Shown here: positions 6,911 through 13,525 of the stretch, piece by piece
Layout: each line of letters begins with the position of its first letter
Position numbering within the stretch: the first letter of the stretch is position 1
Assembly (NCBI GenBank): GCA_021199405.1
Contig: JAJQID010000003.1
Coordinates: 1 to 14,322 of the forward strand
Direction of reading: 5' to 3'
DNA: 14,322 bases
From: Lachnospiraceae bacterium
GTDB lineage: Bacteria > Bacillota > Clostridia > Lachnospirales > Lachnospiraceae
Program-made: the position numbers and the translations under genes
The notes under the pieces: model-generated
What the model saw: the letters and a program-made list of their open reading frames with translations, nothing else
The model's database searches: none
Told to the model about the DNA's origin: nothing

Positions 6911-8530
6911 ATGAGAGGTGCTGACGCCATTGTCAAGTGTCTGGAGGAGGAGCAGGTTACGACTGTTTTCGGTTATCCCGGCGTAGCCATCTGTCCCTTT
7001 TATAACAGTATATTAAAATCCGATATTCAGAGAATTCTGATCCGCACGGAGCAGAACGCTGCCCACGCGGCCAGCGGCATGGCGCGGATCACCAACCGAC
7101 CCGGTGTTTGTGCCGTTACCAGCGGTCCCGGCGCCACCAATGTGATCACCGGCGTTGCCACCGCCCATGCGGATTCCATCCCCATGATTATCATTACCGG
7201 GCAGGTCAACAGCGAGCTGATCGGCAGAGACGTGTTCCAGGAGGCGGATATCACCGGCGCTGTGGAATCCTTTGTCAAGTACAGTTATCTGGTAAAGAAT
7301 GTGGAGGACATTCCCCGGATTTTCAAGGAAGCCTTCCATATCGCCAATACAGGGAGAAAGGGGCCTGTTCTGATCGATGTGCCCATCGACATACAGAATG
7401 CGGAGATCAAAAAATTTTCCTATCCGAAGGAAGTGAATCTCCGTACCTATAAACCAACGGTCAAGGGCAATGTGCCACAGATCCGCCGGGTTGCCATGGC
7501 GCTTGAGACCAGCGCAAAGCCCATCATCTGCGCGGGAGGCGGCGTCCTGACCGCGGACGCAGGAAAAGAGCTGCGGGACTTTGCTGAGAAATATAATATT
7601 CCTGTGGTCAGCACCATGATGGGAATCAGCGCCATGCCTACAGAGCATCCGCTGTATTTCGGCATGGTGGGCAATAACGGCAAGCCATACGCCAACAAGG
7701 CCATGAACGAATCGGATGTGCTTCTGATGATCGGGGCCAGAGTGGCCGACCGCGCTGTATCCCAGCCAGGCCTGATCACTCAGAATAAGACTCTGGTTCA
7801 CATTGATGTGGATCCGGCGGAGATCGGCAAGAACGCGGGTGCTACCATCCCGTTGGTGGGCGACGTGAAGAGTATTTTGCAGGATTTCATGGGTATGCCC
7901 TTCGGCGGCAGCCACAGAAGATGGCTGGAGCAGCTCTCCTTTTACCGCAAGACCATGGAGCCGAAGAGAACTCCTAACCCGGCCTATGTGGACCCGGCCG
8001 CCTTTATTGCCATGCTCTCCGAAAAGATGGCGGAGGATGCGGTCTATGTGGCGGACGTGGGACAGAATCAGATCTGGTCCTGCGCTTATCATGTTGTGAA
8101 AAAGGGCCGTTTCATGACCACCGGAGGCATGGGAACCATGGGCTATTCCATTCCTGCCGCCATCGGAGCCAAGCTGGCTGCACCGGACAGACAGGTGATC
8201 GCGGTCTGCGGCGACGGCTCCTTCCAGATGTCCATGATGGAGCTGGCCACCATGTGTCAGCACCATGTGCCGGTCAAAATTATTGTCCTCAAAAACCAGG
8301 TCCTTGGCATGGTACGGGAGTACCAGCATTATACGTATTCCGACAACTACAGCATGATCGATCTGGCAGGCAGCCCGGATCTGTCCAGGCTTTCCGCGGC
8401 CTATGATATCCCCTTCCTGCGCCTGGAAAATATGGACGGGTGTGAGGAGACGCTGGACAGGTTCCTTGAAAAGGACGAGTCCATGATTCTGGAATGCCTG
8501 ATCGATCCCATGGATCTGGTCGTTGTTTAG
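6911..8530 (+). CDS. ilvB: Acetohydroxyacid (acetolactate) synthase catalytic subunit
   Basis: This ThDP-dependent enzyme joins two pyruvates to 2-acetolactate, or pyruvate and 2-oxobutyrate to 2-aceto-2-hydroxybutyrate, the first shared step of valine, leucine and isoleucine synthesis. It has 539 residues in three domains. The pyrimidine-binding domain (about 1-165) carries catalytic Glu47 in RTEQNAAHAASG and SGPGATNVITG. The central domain is at about 185-320 (PIICAGGGVLTADAG, LVHIDVDPAEIGKN). The diphosphate-binding domain (about 360-525) carries the ThDP/Mg motif GDGSF (434-438) ending at Asn462 (VLKNQ). The early motif GYPGVAICPFYN replaces the common GYPGGxVLPxYD, a variant I associate with clostridial IlvB. 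The ATG at 6911 has AGGAGG (6894-6899), 11 bases upstream. ilvN follows 12 bases after the stop, supporting a two-subunit enzyme. Confidence 0.94.
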   Translation: MRGADAIVKCLEEEQVTTVFGYPGVAICPFYNSILKSDIQRILIRTEQNAAHAASGMARITNRPGVCAVTSGPGATNVITGVATAHADSIPMIIITGQVNSELIGRDVFQEADITGAVESFVKYSYLVKNVEDIPRIFKEAFHIANTGRKGPVLIDVPIDIQNAEIKKFSYPKEVNLRTYKPTVKGNVPQIRRVAMALETSAKPIICAGGGVLTADAGKELRDFAEKYNIPVVSTMMGISAMPTEHPLYFGMVGNNGKPYANKAMNESDVLLMIGARVADRAVSQPGLITQNKTLVHIDVDPAEIGKNAGATIPLVGDVKSILQDFMGMPFGGSHRRWLEQLSFYRKTMEPKRTPNPAYVDPAAFIAMLSEKMAEDAVYVADVGQNQIWSCAYHVVKKGRFMTTGGMGTMGYSIPAAIGAKLAAPDRQVIAVCGDGSFQMSMMELATMCQHHVPVKIIVLKNQVLGMVREYQHYTYSDNYSMIDLAGSPDLSRLSAAYDIPFLRLENMDGCEETLDRFLEKDESMILECLIDPMDLVVV

Positions 8531-8542
8531 GAGGTGGGAAGG

Positions 8543-9028
8543 ATGAAGCGAATTTATTCCGTACTGGTGGAAAACCGTTCCGGTGTGCTCTCCAAGGTAG
8601 CCGGACTTTTCGCACGCAGAAGCTACAATATTGATTCTCTGGCCGTGGGGGAGACCGACGACCCGACCGTTTCCTGCATGACCATTGTCAGCTCCGGAGA
8701 TCAGCGCACTCTGGAGCAGATCGAAAAGCAGCTCAATAAAAAGCTGGACGTGATCAAGGTCAAAACCTTCGAGGAGAGCGCCAGCTTAAGCCGGGAGCTG
8801 ATGTTAATCAAGGTGAAATACAATCTTGGCAATCGCCGGGAGCTGATCGATATCTGCCAGATGCTGAAGGCAGAGATTGTGGATATGAGCAAGAGCCAGA
8901 TGATCATTCAGCTCTGCGATACCCCGGACAGGATCCAGGTGCTGATCGCCATGCTGCGCACGGTCAGCATTGTGGAGGTGGCCCGCACCGGCACCCTGGC
9001 TCTGTCAAAGTGCATCGATGCGGAATGA
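8543..9028 (+). CDS. ilvN: Acetohydroxyacid synthase regulatory subunit (first copy)
   Basis: This is a 161-residue regulatory subunit that binds and activates IlvB and confers feedback inhibition by valine. The N-terminal ACT domain (about 1-77) has ENRSGVLSKVAGLFARRSYN; Asn11, Gly14 and Asn29 correspond to valine-binding residues defined in E. coli IlvH. The C-terminal domain (about 80-157) has SRELMLIKVKYN and IVEVARTGTLALS. The start is ATG 8543, eight bases after GGAGG (8530-8534), which overlaps the ilvB stop. A GTG at 8534 is in frame but falls inside the binding site. Its place directly after ilvB makes it the likely main partner. A diverged paralogue is encoded at 12890-13390. Confidence 0.93.
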   Translation: MKRIYSVLVENRSGVLSKVAGLFARRSYNIDSLAVGETDDPTVSCMTIVSSGDQRTLEQIEKQLNKKLDVIKVKTFEESASLSRELMLIKVKYNLGNRRELIDICQMLKAEIVDMSKSQMIIQLCDTPDRIQVLIAMLRTVSIVEVARTGTLALSKCIDAE

Positions 9029-9064
9029 AATTTATTTGTAAGGGTAATTGATGGTTTGGTTTGG

Positions 9065-10513
9065 ATGAATAATAAAACAGCAAAAATCAGCCTGACGGCT
9101 CAGAAGATATATCAAAAAATGAATGAACACGGCCAGGCGCTTATTGTTATGGCATCCCTTTTGGTGACAGCGCTTTTGGTCTCTCTGTGTTTTAATAATA
9201 ATGTACACACGGATGAGGCATATACCATGTCCCTGATCAAAAATGATTTCAGGGGAATCATTGAGGGAACCGCCGGGGACGTACATCCGCCGTTGTACTA
9301 TATTATAGCGAAAATCGCAGCGATCCTGTTTCCGACGCAAACCTATCGGCTGCTGGTACAGAAGATTGTGGTTATCATTCCGGTTACACTGACTCTTCTG
9401 CGGGGAGGTCTGTGGGTTTTAAAAAAGACAGAAAGGCTGTTCCCTGGTCTGCTGTTTATCGCCTCCTTAAGCTTTCTGGTCTGTACCATGGAGTACGGGG
9501 TTCAGGTTCGAATGTATTCCTGGGGACTGTTTTTTGTGACGTTCTGCGGCCTGGAGGCCTATGAGGTTTATCTGACTGGGAAGACCAGACACTGGATTTG
9601 TTTTGCAGTCTGTGGAGTCGGAGCAGCCTACACGCATTATTTTTCCTTTGTGTCAGCTGTGATTATCTGCGGTTTGCTTTTCGTTGCTTTCCTCCTCTGG
9701 AAAAGAAAAGAACTTCTTCACTGGCTGATTGCAGTGGTTCTGATGTTTGTGGCCTATCTGCCGTGGTTTTTTGTATTGCTTGGTCAGTTCCAGGCAGTGA
9801 ATACCTCCTACTGGATTCCGGAGATCACCGGCGAGACGATTCTCACCTATTTTACCTGGGCCTTTGGCACAGATGTCCCTTATACTACGGTTATGACGCT
9901 GATTCTGCTGGTATCGGGCGGTGTGATTGGGCTTGTAAGTATTTTCAGGAAGCGCGCTCCTTTGGATGTTTTCTCTGTTTTCTGCTGGATGGTTCCGTTT
10001 CTGACCTGTGCGGGAGGCGTGATTGTTTCCTGGATTTTCAGCCCGATTTATTATGATCGCTATGTTTATCCGGCTCTGGGCCTTTTGTGTGTCTTTTTCG
10101 CTCTTTCCTGGAGCCATGCGGAGGAATGGTATCAGATGGTTCTGCTATTATTCTGCTGTGTTATCGGAGTGGAGCGTTACAGAGAGGCCATTGATCTGGA
10201 ATATCTGACGCCTAATACTGATCTGACTATGGCATATCTGGAGGAAAATTTAGATGAGGAAGATATTGTTGTATACAATTTCTCGGTTTATCGTCTGATT
10301 TATGAATACTATGTGGATGGCGACCAGCTTGTGGATTTGCAGGATGTGGACTGGGACAATCTGGATGGAGATATCTATTTCTTATATACCTACAATTGTG
10401 ATGAAATCAGCCAGAGTATTTTGGATGCATACGGTCTTGTGATGGAGAATGAGGGTGAGATGGGTGTAGAGCAGAATAATTTTATCATGTACCATGTTTA
10501 TAAGGCGGAATAA
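9065..10513 (+). CDS. GT39-like (GT-C fold) membrane glycosyltransferase
   Basis: This is a polytopic protein of 482 residues, with about ten membrane segments between residues 25 and 370 and a soluble C-terminal part. It has marks of GT-C enzymes that use polyprenyl-phosphate sugars: an acidic pair in the first outer loop (HTDEAYT, Asp50/Glu51), DVHPPLYY (72-79), QVRMYSWGL (147-155), AYTHYFSF (188-195) and DRYVYPALGLL (331-341). These blocks recur in Firmicute family 39 and ArnT/PMT-like proteins. Donor and acceptor are unknown; a cell-wall polymer, lipid or protein could be modified. The start is uncertain: ATG 9065 has no clear ribosome binding site, while TTG 9056 lies 11 bases after AAGGG and adds three residues. 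No terminator separates it from ilvN, so read-through from the ilv promoter is possible. Confidence 0.8.
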   Translation: MNNKTAKISLTAQKIYQKMNEHGQALIVMASLLVTALLVSLCFNNNVHTDEAYTMSLIKNDFRGIIEGTAGDVHPPLYYIIAKIAAILFPTQTYRLLVQKIVVIIPVTLTLLRGGLWVLKKTERLFPGLLFIASLSFLVCTMEYGVQVRMYSWGLFFVTFCGLEAYEVYLTGKTRHWICFAVCGVGAAYTHYFSFVSAVIICGLLFVAFLLWKRKELLHWLIAVVLMFVAYLPWFFVLLGQFQAVNTSYWIPEITGETILTYFTWAFGTDVPYTTVMTLILLVSGGVIGLVSIFRKRAPLDVFSVFCWMVPFLTCAGGVIVSWIFSPIYYDRYVYPALGLLCVFFALSWSHAEEWYQMVLLLFCCVIGVERYREAIDLEYLTPNTDLTMAYLEENLDEEDIVVYNFSVYRLIYEYYVDGDQLVDLQDVDWDNLDGDIYFLYTYNCDEISQSILDAYGLVMENEGEMGVEQNNFIMYHVYKAE

Positions 10514-10516
10514 TTT

Positions 10517-11149
10517 ATGAAAAAATTTCTTTATGGGATTGCCGGGGCTGTGTGTGTTATCTGTATGATTCTGATTTACCCGATAGGCATAATCCGGACA
10601 TCTGTGGAGAGTCACAATGGTGCGGATGGACGGATCAGCGTAGGACCTTTGAGCGCCGAAGCTTATACAGAACAGTATTTTGTACCTCAGTTCAGTTATT
10701 TGCAGAAAATGTCCATCGCTGTCACTTATGACGTGATACAGGATGAGAACGCAGTTGTTTTTTTTACCATCAAAGACAGCACAGGGGAGGAAGTGTTCTC
10801 CACAAGTCTGACAGCTTCAGAATTCAATTCCAGCAGTTTTTATGAGTTTCCTGTGGGAATCTCTTTGAAGAAGGGAGAGCAGTACAGCTGGACTGTAACG
10901 GTGGAAAGCTCTGCTTCTGAGCAAATCAGTCTGCTGGCCACCTTGCCGGATGTGATTACACCGGTGGAGAACAGCGTTTTATACTACAATGGAGAGTTTA
11001 CCTCCTCGGCGGCTGTGGTAGATTATGTTTACGGTACCCTCCCAGGGAAGAGTCATATCCTGACTTATTACAGCTTTTTTGTGACCATTTTCCTGCTGGC
11101 GGTCATGGTGATCAGGCATCTACCGGGAAAAAATAGTTGCTTAATATAA
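10517..11149 (+). CDS. Small membrane protein with extracytoplasmic beta-rich domain
   Basis: This 210-residue protein has membrane segments at about 5-26 and 181-201 that enclose an outer domain of about 150 residues. The outer domain looks beta-rich (alternating hydrophobic residues, Ser/Thr-rich; VGPLSAEAYTEQYFVP, AVVFFTIKDSTGEEVFSTSL, GEQYSWTVTVE). It resembles beta-sandwich modules that accompany GT-C membrane proteins in Firmicutes, a pattern judgement and not a confirmed family. It begins three bases after the glycosyltransferase stop, with AAGGCGG inside the end of that gene serving as ribosome binding site. It probably works with the flanking membrane enzymes on the same glycan or acceptor. 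Confidence 0.7.
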   Translation: MKKFLYGIAGAVCVICMILIYPIGIIRTSVESHNGADGRISVGPLSAEAYTEQYFVPQFSYLQKMSIAVTYDVIQDENAVVFFTIKDSTGEEVFSTSLTASEFNSSSFYEFPVGISLKKGEQYSWTVTVESSASEQISLLATLPDVITPVENSVLYYNGEFTSSAAVVDYVYGTLPGKSHILTYYSFFVTIFLLAVMVIRHLPGKNSCLI

Positions 11150-11169
11150 TTTATAGAAGGACTTGTGGA

Positions 11170-11739
11170 ATGCGTATCAAAATTGATTATAAAGAGACAT
11201 TTCGAGGAGAAAAAAGAACTGTTATTTTTTTGCTTCTGTTGCTGATTGCAGAGCTTGTATTTATTCTGTACAGCAATTTATTTATGTATGATACGCGGCT
11301 CGACATGGATATGGCAAAGCTGTATTTACATGTGATAGAAATGTGGGAAAATAAAGCTATTTTCATCTCTGGCTGGTCATATGGCACAACCTTAGAATTT
11401 GACTGCGCATCTATTCTGGCGTTGCCGTTATACGGACTGACAGGCAATATTTATCTGGCATTTGCAATCTCCAATTTAATTTTTTGCCTGTTGCTTATAT
11501 GGGTGCTTTTTCAGATCTTTGAGGGAGAAAGCACTTTATATCCTCTGGCAAGCGCGGTAATTGTATTTATTCCATATCAGAGCGGTTTATTGGATTACTA
11601 TAATATGATGTTCTTTAATGGGAGCCAGTATATTGTAAAAGCACTCATTCCTCTGTTATTGACAGCATTGTTAAAACGTGCATACCATAGAATTGGAAAC
11701 CCCGAAAGAAATGAAGTAATCATGGCAGTTTTTATATAA
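11170..11739 (+). pseudogene. N-terminal part of a frameshifted polytopic membrane protein (GT-C-like)
   Basis: This 189-residue fragment starts at ATG 11170, eight bases after GAAGGA. It has a membrane segment at about 19-38, an outer loop with acidic residues (YDTRLDMDMAKLY) where GT-C enzymes keep their catalytic acid, then hydrophobic segments at about 79-117, 122-140 and 153-169. The frame stops at 11737-11739, but the reading continues without loss in another frame: adding one T to the five-T run at 11729-11733 gives VFYITLLFLTSLSSGVY and one 526-residue protein ending at 12749. That length suits a glycosyltransferase like the one at 9065. The break may be a real mutation, phase variation at the T run, or a sequencing error. 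The function as a glycosyltransferase is an inference from topology and neighbours. Base composition is AT-rich: 19 G or C in 60 at 11221-11280. Confidence 0.7.
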
Positions 11740-11744
11740 CGCTT

Positions 11745-12749
11745 TTGTTTCTGACAAGCCTTTCAAGCGGTGTTTATGTGTTTGTGTGTGGGATTATTCC
11801 TGTCCTTGCTGGATATCTTCTTTATTGTCTGATCTATGATAAATCATTTTCTGTATGGTACTGGATTTATAGTGCAGGAACAGTTGTCACGACCCTGGGG
11901 GGAGTTCTGGTCAATATGCTGGTAACGACAGACTCGAAATGGTCACAAATGAGCCTGATTCCGCTAACCTCATTTCAATCCCATTTTTTTACAGTAATTT
12001 TGGGCTTTTTTGAGCTCTTTGGAGGGGTTGCGTACGAGGAAACAACTGTCTTATCATGGCAGGGAATTGATATTTTGCTGCGTGTAGCATTTGTGATGCT
12101 CCTCCTTTACTGCACTATGTCAGCGCTGATTAGATTCTTTCAAAAAAAGGGAGACCTGCTGTCGGGCATGCTGTCCATGATTTTTGCTGTAAATACGATG
12201 ATATTATTTTTCTGCAATACAACGTACGGATCCGAAACCATGGAATACAGGTATCATCTGATAAGCGCACTTCCGGCAATGTGTCTGACGGCAGGATGGT
12301 TTATACAATTGTACATAAAAGAAGTAAAACTTCGCAGATATTTTTATATGCTTTCGGCTTTCGCTATTGTTTTTCTTTTATATTGCAGCTCTGTCAAAAA
12401 ATTTGCTGAATACAAGTGCAATGGAGCAGATGAGCAACAGGTTTGTGATTACGTCCGTGAAGCTGACGTATCTCTGGTGTATGTTGTCATGAATTCCTCA
12501 GCGCCGGAGGTGATGAGACTTCTGGATCCTGACGGCGCTGTATATCTGTACTTGACAGATCTGGGAGGAACGGCGTATGCGTGGGATTATTACGAAGAAT
12601 ATAGCATCTGTATTCCTGATTATGAAAACGCAATTATTATTTTGCCATCCTGGTACAGCAATGAAGAAAGCTTCGAGATTGAGGGTTTCTATTATGAAAA
12701 AGTGTTGACCGTAAATGGGTACTATGTTTATCAAGAGCAAAATTGGTAA
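11745..12749 (+). pseudogene. C-terminal part of the frameshifted membrane protein
   Basis: This is the continuation of the gene begun at 11170, in the -1 frame; open from about 11733. It has no ribosome binding site of its own, and TTG 11745 is only the first possible start, so it is unlikely to be an independent gene. It has about seven membrane segments (among them GVYVFVCGIIPVLAGYLLYC, ILLRVAFVMLLLYC, MLSMIFAVNTMILFF and YFYMLSAFAIVFLLYC), then a soluble C-terminal domain of about 110 residues, a layout like that of the protein at 9065. EYRYHLISALPAMCL is similar in form to the RYxxPALxLL block of GT-C enzymes. No stop codons or gaps interrupt it, which argues for a recent break or an assembly error. 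Confidence 0.68.
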
Positions 12750-12777
12750 ATTTATAACAGGAGATTAAAATAAATCA

Positions 12778-12792
12778 AGTTTCCTGAAAAAA
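12778..12792 (+). promoter_or_regulatory. CodY-like box upstream of the second ilvN promoter
   Basis: AGTTTCCTGAAAAAA matches the CodY consensus AATTTTCWGAAAATT at 11 of 15 positions by hand comparison, with the core TTTCCTGAAAA well kept. It ends 18 bases upstream of the -35 box. A chance match in AT-rich sequence is quite possible. Confidence 0.22.
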
Positions 12793-12810
12793 CAGCTACA
12801 TTCTGTAATG

Positions 12811-12839
12811 TTGACATTGAGAATTGAAATTGCTAAAAT
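12811..12839 (+). promoter_or_regulatory. Near-consensus promoter of the second ilvN
   Basis: TTGACA (12811-12816), 17 bases, then TAAAAT (12834-12839). The -35 is perfect and the -10 differs from TATAAT at one base. Transcription would start near 12846. It shows that the second ilvN does not depend on read-through from the membrane cassette. Confidence 0.75.
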
Positions 12840-12862
12840 GAATCGGTGAGGGTTGGCGTTTG

Positions 12863-12878
12863 TTGCCGTTCCCGGCAA
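12863..12878 (+). promoter_or_regulatory. Hairpin beside the ribosome binding site of the second ilvN
   Basis: TTGCCG (12863-12868) and CGGCAA (12873-12878) pair perfectly around a TTCC loop in the short leader. The 3' arm ends two bases before the GGAG ribosome binding site (12880-12883), so it may affect ribosome access. Confidence 0.4.
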
Positions 12879-12889
12879 AGGAGAAGAGT

Positions 12890-13390
12890 ATGCAGCAGAA
12901 AGTATTTCAGTTACTGGTAGATAATACCGCCGGCGTTTTGAGCCGTGTCTCTGGTCTGTTCAGCCGCAGAGGCTACAATATTGAGAGTATTACCGCGGGC
13001 GTTACCGCAGATCCTCGTTTTACCCGCATTACCATCGTGGCCAGCGGAGATGATGAGGTTCTGGAGCAGATTGAGAAACAGGTGGGAAAGCTGGTGGATG
13101 TGCGCAGTATCAAGGAGCTGAAGCCGGATGAGAGTGTGTACCGGGAGCTGGCGCTGATCAAGGTGAAGGCGGACGCCATCGAGCGGGAGCATCTGATGAC
13201 TCTGGCGGGGATTTTTAAGGCGAAGGTCAGCGATATCTGCGACGAAAGCGTGATGTTTGAGCTGACTGGTAATAAGTCCAAGATCGACGCTTTTCTGAAG
13301 CTTCTGGCCAATTATGAGATTATGGAGCTCGCTAGGACCGGCATTGTGGGTTTGGTCCGCGGCGCCGAGAACGTGGTATTCATTGATTAA
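12890..13390 (+). CDS. ilvN: Acetohydroxyacid synthase regulatory subunit, second paralogue
   Basis: This is a 166-residue ACT-domain protein of the IlvN/IlvH family. It keeps DNTAGVLSRVSGLFSRRGYN with Asn12, Gly15 and Asn30 matching the valine-site residues of E. coli IlvH, then LEQIEKQVGKLVDV, YRELALIKVK and IMELARTGIVGL. It shares these blocks with the copy at 8543 but differs widely elsewhere, so the duplication is old or one copy was acquired. Its end (ARTGIVGLVRG) is closer to E. coli IlvH than that of the first copy. ATG 12890 sits six bases after GGAG; an in-frame TTG at 12860 would add ten residues inside the leader hairpin and is not favoured. It is followed by ilvC 135 bases on. 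It may give the synthase a second regulatory setting or partner a catalytic subunit encoded elsewhere. Confidence 0.92.
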   Translation: MQQKVFQLLVDNTAGVLSRVSGLFSRRGYNIESITAGVTADPRFTRITIVASGDDEVLEQIEKQVGKLVDVRSIKELKPDESVYRELALIKVKADAIEREHLMTLAGIFKAKVSDICDESVMFELTGNKSKIDAFLKLLANYEIMELARTGIVGLVRGAENVVFID

Positions 13391-13396
13391 GATTTG

Positions 13397-13425
13397 TTAA
13401 CATTGCGTATATCGCTTTGTATATA
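13397..13425 (+). promoter_or_regulatory. Candidate ilvC promoter
   Basis: TTAACA (13397-13402) and TATATA (13420-13425) are 17 bases apart, each one base off consensus, starting seven bases after the ilvN stop. The predicted start is near 13432, giving a leader of about 95 nt before ilvC. Confidence 0.6.
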
Positions 13426-13429
13426 GTAA

Positions 13430-13504
13430 TTTATTCATGAGGAACTTTCGTGAATAGTCTGCGCATGGAGTGACTGCGGAGCAATTGTTTATTCACAGAG
13501 TTCC
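13430..13504 (+). promoter_or_regulatory. Structured ilvC leader with two competing stem-loops
   Basis: The long fold pairs GGAACT (13441-13446) with AGTTCC (13499-13504), then GTGAATA (13450-13456) with TATTCAC (13490-13496), and inside it CTGCGCA (13459-13465) with TGCGGAG (13475-13481) with one G-G mismatch. The segment TGAATA (13451-13456) can instead pair with TATTCA (13432-13437) at the very 5' end, which excludes the long fold. TTTATTCA occurs as a direct repeat at 13430-13437 and 13488-13495. No T-box or known riboswitch core is seen and no T-tract follows. It could be an RNA switch, a protein-binding leader, or at the DNA level a set of operator half-sites. Confidence 0.45.
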
Positions 13505-13525
13505 CAAGTAAGACTGGAGGAAAAT

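Noticed and set aside
7013..8329. Long open frame of 438 codons on the minus strand
   Set aside because: It lies wholly opposite ilvB, which has every catalytic motif. The antisense protein is His- and Gly-rich without any recognised domain, as expected from the codon bias of the real gene.
11729..11739. Programmed -1 ribosomal frameshift site
   Set aside because: The run does not fit an X XXY YYZ heptamer in the zero frame (GTT TTT ATA) and no downstream pseudoknot is evident, so a mutation or homopolymer error is simpler.
12750..12800. Intrinsic terminator after the membrane cassette (CAGGA...TCCTG)
   Set aside because: The arms are only 5 bp with a 19-base loop and no T-tract follows.
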